Positions 54,110 through 63,293 of a stretch of DNA of 64,000 nucleotides are shown here, one piece after another; the stretch's first letter is position 1, and each line of letters starts with the position of its first letter. The notes below the pieces were generated by a model. That model had not been told where the DNA came from. It was given only the letters and a program-made list of their open reading frames with translations, and did not search any database. Source of the stretch: AC-32 sp963719275 (GTDB lineage: Bacteria > Actinomycetota > Thermoleophilia > Gaiellales > Gaiellaceae); contig CAVRBT010000020.1 of assembly GCA_963719275.1 (NCBI GenBank), forward strand, positions 1 through 64,000. Direction: 5' to 3'. The position numbers were made by a program, and so were the translations under genes.

Positions 54110-55443
54110 GCAAGAGCGCGGCCGCGCGTCTCGCGGCCGAACACCGCCGCGACCACACCGCCCACCGCCATCACGATCGCAACCACCGTCAGCGACCAGG
54201 TCGAGCTGCCCGTCGCGTCGTAGAGGTTGCCGAAGATGTACGGCCCGGCGATCGCGGCCGCTTTGCCCACGCCCTCCATCAGGCCGAACGCGCTGGAGCG
54301 CAGGCGCGTCGGGAACGTCTCCGACGTGTACGGGTAGACCGCACCCCAGGCGCCGAGGTTGAAGAAGCCGACGAAGAAGAGCGCGGTGACGTAGACACCT
54401 TGCGAGTCGGCCACTGCGAACGCGTAGGCCGAGACCCCGCCGAGCACGAGGAAGGCGGCCAGCGTTGGCTTCCGGCCGATCCGCTCCACGAGCCAGATCG
54501 CCGCGCCGTACCCGGGGAACTGCGACAGCGCGCTCAACGCGAGCAGCAGGTAGACGTTGATCGAGAAGCTCTTCTCCGCCTGGAGCACGAATGGCAGCCA
54601 GAGGAAGAGGCCGTAGTACGAGATGTTGAGCGCGATCCAGACGAGCGCCGTCGTGACGGTGCGCGAGCGCAGCCGCTGGGCCCAGAGGTCGCGCACGGAC
54701 GAGTGCGTTTCCTCGGGAGCGGTGAGCTCTCCGGGCTCCACCGGCCGGTCGGTGATCTCGGTCAGCACCTCGGCGGCCTCGCGCGAGCGGCCCTGACGGG
54801 CGAGGAAGTATGGGCTCTCCGGAAGCGAGAGCCGCCCCACGAAGGCGAGCAGGGCCGGGAACGACGCAGCGAGGAAGAGCCACCGCCAGCTGTTGTCGCC
54901 GCCGATGTCGTGGCCGATGAAGATCCACGAGAGCCCGGTCGCGACCAGCAGCCCGACCGGCCACCAGAAGTCGAGAAAGACAAGCAGCCGGCCGCGGCGC
55001 TGCGGCGGTAGGTACTCGGTCAGCATCGACGGGTCGACGACCAGCATCCCGCCCAGCCCGAGCCCCGCGAGGAAGCGGAACGTCATCACCGACCACGGTC
55101 CCCAGGCGAGCGCGGTAATGGCGGTGAACGCCGCGTACCAGAGGATCGCGTACTGGAAGATCGCGCGGCGGCCGATCCGGTCGGCGAGCCGCCCGAGCAC
55201 GAGGGAGCCGCAGAGCGAGCCGGCCAGCGCGGCACTGTTCACGAGCCCCTGCATACGGCCGTTCAGCCCCCACTGGGCGGCGAAGATCGGCGCGACGAAC
55301 CCGACGAGCAGGATCTCCATCGCCACGAACGACCAGGCGGCGCCGGTGACCACGATCGCCTTCTTGTGGAAGCGCGAGAGACCGCCCTCGCGGAGGACCT
55401 GCTCGACGTCGCGGGCGGGGACTGCGATCTGTGCCGTGGTCAT
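54106..55443 (-). CDS. MFS transporter (sugar/organic acid type)
   Basis: 445 aa, 12 membrane segments. The loop 2-3 motif is GRLADRIGRRAIFQYA, and WWPVGLLVATGLSWIFIGHD and LPESPYFLARQGRSREAAEV are the sugar-porter pattern, with a second half WLVERIGRKPTLAAFLVLGG and SETFPTRLRSSAFGLMEGVG. ATG 55443. It is divergent from the NrtR-like regulator with only 19 nt between starts; a palindrome overlaps that region. The transported compound is probably a sugar or an aromatic acid. Confidence 0.85.
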   Translation of the reverse strand: MTTAQIAVPARDVEQVLREGGLSRFHKKAIVVTGAAWSFVAMEILLVGFVAPIFAAQWGLNGRMQGLVNSAALAGSLCGSLVLGRLADRIGRRAIFQYAILWYAAFTAITALAWGPWSVMTFRFLAGLGLGGMLVVDPSMLTEYLPPQRRGRLLVFLDFWWPVGLLVATGLSWIFIGHDIGGDNSWRWLFLAASFPALLAFVGRLSLPESPYFLARQGRSREAAEVLTEITDRPVEPGELTAPEETHSSVRDLWAQRLRSRTVTTALVWIALNISYYGLFLWLPFVLQAEKSFSINVYLLLALSALSQFPGYGAAIWLVERIGRKPTLAAFLVLGGVSAYAFAVADSQGVYVTALFFVGFFNLGAWGAVYPYTSETFPTRLRSSAFGLMEGVGKAAAIAGPYIFGNLYDATGSSTWSLTVVAIVMAVGGVVAAVFGRETRGRALA

Positions 55444-55452
55444 CTTGCGCTA

Positions 55453-55475
55453 GTTTTCGACTGTGGAGCGAAAAC
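55453..55475. promoter_or_regulatory. Candidate operator between MFS and NrtR-like genes
   Basis: GTTTTCG (55453-55459) and CGAAAAC (55469-55475) form a 7-bp inverted repeat with a 9-nt spacer, total 23 bp. It covers the NrtR-like start codon and lies 10 nt from the MFS start. Size and place fit autorepression and control of the transporter. Confidence 0.5.
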
Positions 55476-56167
55476 CTCGGCGAGAGTCTACCAGTGCGCG
55501 CTCACCGCACGTTGCGCTGGCAGTCGTGCTGCAGGTGCGGGGCGGGACGCTGCAGGTCCTCCTCTGGCAACGCGCGCGGGAGCCGTTCCTCGGCGCCTGG
55601 TCCCTCCCGGGCGGCTTCCTCGAGCAGGACGAGACGCTCGAGCAGTCGATCCGGCGCCACCTGGCGGTGAAGGTCGACGTGCGCGAGGTCGCGCACCTGG
55701 AGCAGCTCGCGACGCTCAGCGACCCCGGCCGCAACCCGCGCGAGCGGGAGCTTGCAACCGCCTACCTCGGCCTCGTCCCGACCGGGGTCGACCCGGCCGT
55801 CCCAGAGGACACGGCCTGGTACCCGGTGTCGCGGCTACCCGAGCTCGCCTTCGACCACCGCGCGGTCGTGCTGGCGGGGCGCGACCGGCTGCGGGCGAAG
55901 CTCTCGTACACGAACATCGCCTTCGCACTGGCGCCGCCGGCCGTGACGATCTCGGAGCTGCGCGACCTCTACGTCGCGGCCCTCGGGCACGTGGTCTCGG
56001 CGACGAACCTCCAGCGCGTGCTCCTGCGGCGCGGCGTGGTCGAGCCGACCGGGGAGCGGCGCGAGCCCGGCCGCGCAGGCGGGCGTCCGGCCGCCCTCTA
56101 CCGCTTCCGCACGCCGCGGCTCGAGATCACGGACCAGTTCGCGGTGCTGAGACCGCCGGAGCGCTAG
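55463..56167 (+). CDS. NrtR-like Nudix transcriptional regulator
   Basis: 234 aa. The N-terminal Nudix fold (GAWSLPGGFLEQDETLEQSI) lacks the REXXEE catalytic box; here it reads RRHLAVKVDVREV. The C-terminal winged-helix (residues 155-225, ISELRDLYVAALGHVVSATN) is the NrtR arrangement. Such regulators sense ADP-ribose-like or sugar-nucleotide ligands. GTG 55463. Likely targets are itself and the divergent MFS transporter through the 55453-55475 palindrome. Its stop shares CTAG with the convergent gene. Confidence 0.82.
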   Translation: MERKPRRESTSARSPHVALAVVLQVRGGTLQVLLWQRAREPFLGAWSLPGGFLEQDETLEQSIRRHLAVKVDVREVAHLEQLATLSDPGRNPRERELATAYLGLVPTGVDPAVPEDTAWYPVSRLPELAFDHRAVVLAGRDRLRAKLSYTNIAFALAPPAVTISELRDLYVAALGHVVSATNLQRVLLRRGVVEPTGERREPGRAGGRPAALYRFRTPRLEITDQFAVLRPPER

Positions 56168-57321
56168 GACGCCGGCCGCAGCGCCCTGGCGAGCGCGGCC
56201 GCCTCGGCCGGGCTGAACGGCCCGGTGAGCCCGCCGACGACGTCGACTGCGACGCCGTCACGCTCCAAGGTCGTGCTCCCGCCGGCGGCGAAGACCTTCC
56301 CCGAGGGCAGGCTGCCTGCGAGCCACAGTGGCCGCTCGTCGCCGAACTCCTCCAGCCGGAAAGGGCCGTAGTCGAGGCGGATGACGGGCACCATGCCTGC
56401 GCCGCGGTTCTTCCCGTTCGCACTGCCCTCACGTCCCGACTGGATGAACCGCAGGTGGTGGCCCTTGTAGCTCCGTCCGAGCCACAGAGGCGTGCGGCCG
56501 AGCACGTTCGCCGCCTCGTCGAGGCTCACTTTGCGGAAGCCCGCCACCTTCAGGTCGGCGTTGCGCGGCGCTCCCCCGTCGGGCACGGCGAACGTGACCT
56601 GCTTGCCCGGGAGATCGGGCAGCAGCGTGACGGCGGTCATGCTGAAGATCCGCTGTCGGGCCAGGCCGTTGCGCAGGATTTGCCGCAGCACGAGCGGACG
56701 ATGCGTGACCGGGTCGTAGCCGACCTGGTCGCCGCTCAGCGGATGGGTGCCATTCTCCGGGCTGACCAACCCCTCGACCCAGACGACCGGCCTGCCGCGG
56801 AACGTGCCCGTCCCGACGCGCCGTGCGTAAGTCGTTCTTCGGCGGCCAGCCGCGGCCCTTGAGTTGCAAGTCGAACGGCGCCGGCGGCATGCAGATGCGC
56901 CGGTTCGGCGTGAAGCAACCATCCTGGACGAGGTCGCCGATGACCACGCCGTCGTACCGGTAGACCGTCCGGTAGAGGCCCGTGCTCTTGTTCCACCAGA
57001 CCTCGCGCGTCACGCGGGTCGGCTTCACGGATCCATCGGCGAGCGCGACGGTCTTGACGTACGCGTTCAGGTCCTCCAGCCGGGCGTGCAGCACGGGGCC
57101 GCGCGAGTGCACGGCGACGAAGCCCTTGGCACTGCGGTCCCGCTTCCACCGCGCACGAGCCCGACGATGACGAGCGCGACGCCGACTGCGAGAGCGACGC
57201 CGAGCGCGCCGCCGATGTACGCGAGGCGTCGCCGTCGCGTACGGCGCCGCGCTTCCTCGATCAGCGCCTCGAGCTCGTCCTGCGAGGGCTGTTGATGTGG
57301 CGGGGTTTCGACGACCGTCAC
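56164..57321 (-). pseudogene. Single-pass membrane protein gene with two frameshifts
   Basis: Three consecutive frames give one coherent protein. Frame 1 (57321 to about 57150): cytoplasmic start ELEALIEEARRRTRRRRLAY and one TM helix (GGALGVALAVGVALVIVGLV). Frame 2 (to about 56830): VKTVALADGSVKPTRVTREV and GVVIGDLVQDGCFTPNRRI. Frame 3 (to 56164): PVVWVEGLVSPENGTHPLSG and LSGDQVGYDPVTHRPLVL. Shifts fall in 57145-57160 and 56815-56850. It looks like a membrane-anchored extracellular sensor or anti-sigma-like protein, but no family is certain. Decay or indel errors. Confidence 0.6.
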
Positions 57322-57330
57322 GAGATGAAA

Positions 57331-57343
57331 CTAGTTGTACTAG
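57331..57343. promoter_or_regulatory. CTAGT-TGT-ACTAG palindrome
   Basis: Perfect 5-bp inverted repeat with a 3-nt spacer in the divergent region before the frameshifted membrane gene and the small membrane peptide. It may be an operator; no regulator is adjacent. Confidence 0.4.
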
Positions 57344-57432
57344 CACCATCGGGCGACGTCAAGAACCCCCGGCCGAGGGATGCCGCCGGATCTCGCTCGC
57401 CCTACCGTGGACGGAAGCGAAGGGGAGGAATC

Positions 57433-57516
57433 GTGGGTCGTCTCGGGAGTCTGGTGGTACTCGCGTCGCTGGCGCTGGCGTTCGTCGCCGTCGCGCTGAC
57501 GGCGCTCAAGGCGTAA
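57433..57516 (+). CDS. 27-residue small membrane peptide
   Basis: GTG 57433 with a strong AGGGGAGGAA six nt upstream. The peptide is MGRLGSLVVLASLALAFVAV followed by ALTALKA: one basic start and one hydrophobic helix. Codon usage is like the neighbours. Too small for homology judgement, but the ribosome site and clean TM support it. It lies between a divergent membrane gene and a convergent molybdoenzyme. Confidence 0.5.
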   Translation: MGRLGSLVVLASLALAFVAVALTALKA

Positions 57517-57525
57517 CAGCAGCGG

Positions 57526-58569
57526 CTAGTCGCCGACAGTCACGCGCACGGCCTGCACGGCGTTGTTCGCGTACCCGCCGAGGTTCCACGGGGGCTCGTG
57601 CGGCTGCTCGTTCCCGGCCTCGTCGCGCGCGCGGCAGCAGAGGATGTGCTCGCCCGGCTCCGCGTTCCAGCGGTACGACCAACCGCGCCACGCCCACGGC
57701 TCGCCGGCGGGCTCGAGCTCGGCCGGGCCCCAGGTCTCGCCGCCGTCGGTGCTCACCTCGACCCTGTCGACCGGCGCGAGGCCCGACCATGCCCGCCCCT
57801 GCAGGAGCACCTCGCCGGCCTCGACGGTGCGGTCGCGCGTCATGAACTCGGGGATCCCCGGCGGGGCCATCAGCGAGCGAGGCTGCATCCGGTCGAGCGG
57901 CACGCCCTCCTCGTCCTCGGCCTGGCGCAGCCGGTACGACCACGAGTTCTGGTAGCCGGCGAAGGGGGTGTCGATGAGCTCGATCCGCTCGAGCCACTTC
58001 ACGTTCGTCATCCCGTACCAGCCCGGAACGACTAGCCGGAGCGGAAAGCCGTGCTGCGGCGGCAGCGGCGCGCCGTTCATCTCGTAGGCGAGCAGCACCT
58101 CGCCGCGCAGCGCCTCCTCGAGCGGCAGCGCGCGCTGGAAGGGCTGCTCCTCCCCGCCCTCCACGCCGCGGTCCAGGCCGGTCAAGAGCACTTCGACGGC
58201 GTCTCCGACACCCGCCTCCTCGAGCAGCGGCCGCAGCGGCGTGCCGCGCCAGCGCGCAGTGCCGACAGCTTCGAGCAGCCAGGGCTGGCTGACCGGCCGG
58301 GGGTCGAGCTTTGCACGGCCGTTGCCGGCGCACTCCATCGTCACCGTCACCTCCGCGGCCGGACGGGCGCGCAGCTCCTCGAGCCCCAGGACGAGCTCGC
58401 GCTCGCCGCGCACCGTCAGCCGCCACGTCTCCGGCTCGACGACGGGGACGTCGTAATGGATCAGCAGGTAGTGGAGCCCGACGGGCGTGACCGGGTAGCG
58501 GAGCGCCTCGAGCGGCATGCCGTGGTTACGCGCCGCGAGCTGGAGCTCCTCGAGGCTGATTCCCTCCAC
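57526..58569 (-). CDS. Sulfite-oxidase-family molybdopterin protein
   Basis: 347 aa. The molybdenum Cys is in TMECAGNGRAKLDPRPVSQP, followed by GTPLRPLLEEAGV. The Moco-dimerisation domain occupies about residues 230-340 (VEVSTDGGETWGPAELEPAG, WSYRWNAEPGEHILCCRARD). No Tat signal and no heme domain, so it is probably cytoplasmic with an unknown oxidation or reductase role. GTG 58569; it follows the ABC fusion gene by 4 nt and could belong to its operon. The MoaD-like gene 5 kb away may or may not serve Moco synthesis. Confidence 0.87.
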   Translation of the reverse strand: MEGISLEELQLAARNHGMPLEALRYPVTPVGLHYLLIHYDVPVVEPETWRLTVRGERELVLGLEELRARPAAEVTVTMECAGNGRAKLDPRPVSQPWLLEAVGTARWRGTPLRPLLEEAGVGDAVEVLLTGLDRGVEGGEEQPFQRALPLEEALRGEVLLAYEMNGAPLPPQHGFPLRLVVPGWYGMTNVKWLERIELIDTPFAGYQNSWSYRLRQAEDEEGVPLDRMQPRSLMAPPGIPEFMTRDRTVEAGEVLLQGRAWSGLAPVDRVEVSTDGGETWGPAELEPAGEPWAWRGWSYRWNAEPGEHILCCRARDEAGNEQPHEPPWNLGGYANNAVQAVRVTVGD

Positions 58570-58573
58570 GTGC

Positions 58574-60106
58574 TCAGCCTACTGCGACCGGCTCCGCCGC
58601 AAGCGAGAGGCGGCCGTCCGCCTGCTCGATCACGACCGGGTCATGCGTCGCACAGACGACCGCGGCGCCGCTCTCGCGCGCGAGCGTCGTGAGCAGGGTT
58701 GCGAGCCGGAGCGCGTTCGCCTGGTCGAGGCGGGCGGTGGGCTCGTCGACGAGCAGCAGCGACGGCCGCACCGCGAGTGCGCGGGCGATTGCGACGCGTA
58801 CCTGCTCTCCGGCCGAGAGTCGGGAGACGCGCTGGCCGGCGCGCTCCGAGAGACCCACTGCGGCAAGCGCCTCGCTCGAATCGGCGGTCAGGCCGCGGAT
58901 CTCGAGGCCGAGCTCGACGTTCTCGCGCGCGCTCAGGAACGGGACGAGCCCGCTCTGCTGCGGGACGAGCGCGACCTCCCGCCGTCGCAGCTCGGCACGG
59001 CCCGAGCGGTCGAGCGCCTGCACCTCGGCGCCCGCGACCCGCACCTCGCCCCCGTCGGGGAGGTCGAGCCCCGCGAGCAGGTGTAGCAGGGTCGTCTTCC
59101 CGGAGCCGGAGGGGCCGGTGACGACGGTCAGACGCCCGCTCTCGAAGACCGCGTCGAGGCCGTCGAAGACGTGTGCCGCCGTCGCGCCGCGGCCGTGCGT
59201 CTTGACAACGCCGGTCAGGGTCGCGACCGGCCGGCCGGGCAGCGCGGCAGCCGGTGACGCGGGGGCTTCTTCGCCCAGGCTCTTTCCCGCCGCGCTGACG
59301 ACGATCCTGTCGCCCTCGAGCTCGGCGGCGGCGCGGTCGGCGATCCCCGCGCGCTCGAGGAACTCCTGCGGCAGCCGCAGCCAGCCGCCGCGGCCGACCA
59401 CGATCGTGCCCTCGCCTGCGACGGTCTCCTCGCTCACGCGCCCGTCACGGATGTGGACGTAGCGGTGGGCGATCTCCGTCGAGGCCGGGTCGTGGCTGAC
59501 GATCACGACGGTGCACTCCTCAGCGGCGGCCAGCTCGCCGATCGCGCCGTAGACGAGGCCCGCGCTCTCGGCGTCGAGCTCGCCCGTCGGCTCGTCCGCG
59601 AGCAGAAGCCGCGGGCGATGCGCCAGCGCGGCGCAGAGCGCGACACGCTGCTGCTCGCCGCCCGAGAGCTGCGCCGGCTGCGCGCCGGCCTTCGCCGCCA
59701 GGCCCACCCTCTCGAGCAGTTCGTCCGCGCGCGCGTCCCGCAGTGCGGGCTCGACGCCGTCGGCGCGCAGCCGGAGCCCGACGAGGTCGCGCGCCGTCAG
59801 CTCCGGCGCCAGCGCGCGCTCGTAGTGCTGGTCGAGGTAGCCGAGCGCCCGCGTGCGGTAGCGGGCGCGAGCGGCGCCACCGAGCGTCCGGAGATCGGAG
59901 CCGAAGACGTGCACGCTCCCCGCCGAGGGGAGGTCGAGCCCGGCAAGGATGCGCAGGAAGCTCGTCTTACCGGCTCCGCTCGGCCCGAGCACGGTGAGGA
60001 TCTCGCCCTCCGGGATCGAGAGCGTCAGGCCCTGGAGGGCAGCCGCGTCGCCCTCGGGGGTCGAGTGGACGCGGAAGAGGTCGCGGGCCTCGACGGCGAC
60101 GCTCAT
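58574..60106 (-). CDS. ABC-AbrB-ABC fusion: two LolD-type ATPases joined by an AbrB-like linker
   Basis: 510 aa. First ATPase: GPSGAGKTSFLRILAGLDLP, LSGGEQQRVALCAAL, LLLADEPTGELDAES, in the LolD/MacB subgroup. Second ATPase: GPSGSGKTTLLHLLAGLDLP, LSAGEQVRVAIARAL, LLLVDEPTARLDQANALRLA. Between them, residues about 235-275 read GRGGWLRLPQEFLERAGIAD followed by ELEGDRIVVSAAG, which matches the swapped-hairpin SpoVT/AbrB-type fold (usually DNA-binding). The ATG overlaps the permease stop (ATGA). It would drive the FtsX-like permease. Confidence 0.88.
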   Translation of the reverse strand: MSVAVEARDLFRVHSTPEGDAAALQGLTLSIPEGEILTVLGPSGAGKTSFLRILAGLDLPSAGSVHVFGSDLRTLGGAARARYRTRALGYLDQHYERALAPELTARDLVGLRLRADGVEPALRDARADELLERVGLAAKAGAQPAQLSGGEQQRVALCAALAHRPRLLLADEPTGELDAESAGLVYGAIGELAAAEECTVVIVSHDPASTEIAHRYVHIRDGRVSEETVAGEGTIVVGRGGWLRLPQEFLERAGIADRAAAELEGDRIVVSAAGKSLGEEAPASPAAALPGRPVATLTGVVKTHGRGATAAHVFDGLDAVFESGRLTVVTGPSGSGKTTLLHLLAGLDLPDGGEVRVAGAEVQALDRSGRAELRRREVALVPQQSGLVPFLSARENVELGLEIRGLTADSSEALAAVGLSERAGQRVSRLSAGEQVRVAIARALAVRPSLLLVDEPTARLDQANALRLATLLTTLARESGAAVVCATHDPVVIEQADGRLSLAAEPVAVG

Positions 60107-63100
60107 GCCGCCTCCCCGTAGCGCTCCGGGACGGCGCCGCGGAATGCCTGCCGCGTCGCGATGGCCACGAGCGCGGCCGCGACGAGCCCCGCGACCACGC
60201 CCGCGACCAGAAGGGCAAGCCAGTTCACCGAGACGACGAGCGGCGGCTCGGGCGCGGTCGCGTTCGCGGTCAGCTCGACGAACCGGACGACGAGCAGCGA
60301 GAGGACAAGCCCGGCCGCGAGCCCGCCGAGCGCGCCGGCCAGGCCGGCCATCGACGCGCGCAGGCGCAGCTGCCGCCGCAGGCTCGCAGGCGCAACGCCC
60401 TGAGCCTCGAGGTCGAAGAGCTCCGCCGCTTCGTCGCGCCGCTCGGAGATCGCGCCGAGCACGAGCCCGAGCAGGGCGAGCAGGACGGCGGTGAGCGCCG
60501 CCGCCTCCAGCATCGCGAGGGCTGCGCGGGCGACCGGCTCGTGCCGCAGCGAGTGCTCCACGTGCGCGCGGGAGGAGATCGACAGCGCCGTGAACGGCGG
60601 CTTGCGCAGGCGCGCCTCGACCGCAGCGCGCCGCGACGGGCCGACGCCGAGCCAGAGCTCGCTCGGGAAGCCGCTCCCGGGCGCCGATGCGTTCAGCGCC
60701 GTCTCCAGCGTCGGGCGGTCGGCGACCACGAAGTCCGAGGTGTCACTCTCGGCGACGCCCGGGAACCGGCGTGCAACCTCGGCGACGCGGAAGACGATCG
60801 GCTCGCCGTTGGTCACGACGCCGAGCAGCCGGTCCGGCCCCGCGAGCTGCGCCATCCGCGGCGAGACGACGGCCGGCAGAGCGAACCCGTCGGTCGGCTG
60901 CCGCGGCCGCAAGTAGGTGTCGACCTCGTTGGTCAACGTCAACCGGAAGCGCGCGCCGTCGCGGCGCGAGAGGCCGGCGACGCCGACCGTCCCGATCCAG
61001 TCCCCGTAATCCGTCAGCGGCTTGCCGTCGACGAGCGGCCGGCCGAAGGCTGCGGTGCCCGTCGCCGGGGTGCCCGCGTCGGCGCCGCGCTCCTCCAGCC
61101 TCGGCGGCGGCTCGAAGCGGAAGGCGACGAGCGTGCCGCCGCGCGCCTCCGCCGGGACCCGCGCGGAGAGGCGCTGGCTCGACCCTTCGTGGCTGCGCCC
61201 GAGGCGGATCGGGACGTAGGCGCCGTCACGCCCGTGGACATACGCGACGACGCCGATCTCGGTCCCGTGTACGTCGACCGGGAGCACCAGCCGCTTCGCG
61301 TCGATCGGCAGCGCCGGCCCGCGCGTGCCGACCGGCCGCTCCGGGTCGAGCAACCGCGCCAGCTCGCCCGGCCCGCGGGGGGCGAAGTCGGACGCCAGCC
61401 GCCGATCGAGGCGAGTGCCGGCCGCGGCAGGCCGAGCACGGTGATGCCCGTCACGTCGGCGGCGCCCGCGATGCTCCCGGCGAAGCGGTCGACGTGACTC
61501 ACGCGCACCCCGGGGCCGAGCGAGCGCTCGACCTCCGGCGTCACCGCGTCGCGAACCGGCACGAGCTGCGAGAGGTCCTCCTTCACGATCGCGTCCGCGG
61601 GGACGGCGAAGGCCGCCTGCTCCTGCTGCCCGGAACGCAGTGTCGAGCGGTACGAGGCCGCGAACAGCGCGAAGCCGGTCGAGACGACGACGAAGGCGAC
61701 GGCCACGACCGCATAGCCGGGCCGACGCGCAAGGCCGAGCGCGGCGAGCCGCAGGGTGAGCGCGCCCTTCGGCACCGCGCGCTCCAGCCCCCGCAGGGCG
61801 AGCGGCAGCAGGCGCGCGACCACCACCGCGGCGACGAAGGCGACGAGCGCGGGGATCAGACAGGAGCACGAGCCCGGTGCCGCGCGTGGCGACGAGCTCG
61901 GCGGCGTCGGCGGAGCCACGGGCCAGCGCGATCACGACGGCGAGGGCGGCGCCGAGCGCGGCGACGTCGAGCGGCGAAAGCGCGAGCCGCCCGATCTCCA
62001 CACCCCGGATCGAGAGCGCGAGGACGAGCACGAGCGCCGCGACCGCGGCCAACCCGAGGGCGAGGAGTAGCCCACGTCCGGTGAGCAGCGAATGCCGGAG
62101 CAGGGCTCCGACCGGCTCGCTGCTGCGGCCCGCGATCGCGGCCGCGCCCGCCGCGCCGACCACCCAGCCCAGCAGCGTCCCGGTCACTGCCGCCGCGACC
62201 GACTCGGCGGTCAGGAGCAGTCCAGCTTGCCAGCGGCTGACTCCCGCGGCGCGAAGCCGGTTCCGTGCCGCCTCGGCGTCGGGGCGCAGGCGCGCGGCCA
62301 CCAGCACCGCGAACGCGAGCAGCAGCGCCACCGCCTCGCCGCCCAGAAGCAGCAGCCTTCGGCCCGCAAGGCGCGCGTCGTCCGCGGCGGCCCGCAACTC
62401 GTCGGTCGGCGCGCTCAGCTCGAACCCGAAACCCGAGGCCTGGAACGCCGTCCGTGCCTGCTCGATCCGCGTCACCAAGGCGTCGGCCGACCACGAGCGC
62501 ACCGAGCCGCGCCGCAGCGGCACCACCCAGCCGTAGCTGCGGTAGGTGCCGTGGAGACGGGGCGAGCTGTCGAGGCCGGCGACACCGTTCGCGAGCAGGA
62601 GCGGCGGCGGCGCGGGCCGGTGGTAGCGCCTGATCTTCTGGACGAACGACGACTCGTCGAGGCCCTCGGCCGGGACCGCGTCGCCGAACAGCGCGGCGGT
62701 GCGCAGGTCGCCCTCGCCGACCGGCACGAGGCGCAGGCTCGGCACGTTCGGGATCCGTCCTCGCGCGCGGCGGATGACGAGCACCTCGCACCGCTCGGGG
62801 CGGCACTCGTGCGGGATGCGGCCGGACCGCAGGCGCACCCAGTCGCCGAGGTCGTCCACGGCCCCGAGGCTGAGCAGCGCACCGCGGATCTGGCTCTCGC
62901 GGTAGAGCGCCGTCCCGCTCGCCGGCGCGTCGACCGCCTGCCGCAGTCGCTGCCGCACCGCGGCGTCGAGCTGCGCGTAGGGCGCCACCTGGCCGCCGAC
63001 GCTGAACCAGTTGACGCGCACCGCGCGCACTTTCGCCGGTAACGCCGCGACCTCCCGTGCGACCCCACGGTCCTGCGCCGCGACCGACCCCGCGACGACG

Positions 63101-63228
63101 GCGGCGAGCATCGCGCTGGCGGCGGCGAGGCCGACGACGACCAGCAGCAGCGGCCCGCGCCGGCGGCGCAGGCGGGCGCCGGCGAGCCAGAACGGGAACG
63201 CGAGCCGCCGGAGAGCCGTCACCGACAC
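60103..63228 (-). pseudogene. FtsX/MacB-like ABC permease gene with two compensating frameshifts
   Basis: Restored product about 1040 aa: N-terminal TM then an extracytoplasmic MacB-type domain, and core TM clusters near residues 290-480 and 880-1030. From 61860 to about 61400 the reading frame differs from the rest; the middle frame gives LIPALVAFVAAVVVARLLPL and PGYAVVAVAFVVVSTGFALF. One extra base (plus-strand A near 61860, CAGACAG) starts it and one missing base near 61395-61412 ends it. Start is GTG 63228 or 63222. Indel errors or an inactive gene. Partner ATPase is the downstream ABC fusion. Confidence 0.78.
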
Positions 63229-63293
63229 ACGGTGCCAGCTAGCTCCGCCTCCGCACCAGCACAAGTTCGTTCCCGTATCGTTAAGCAGAGCTG

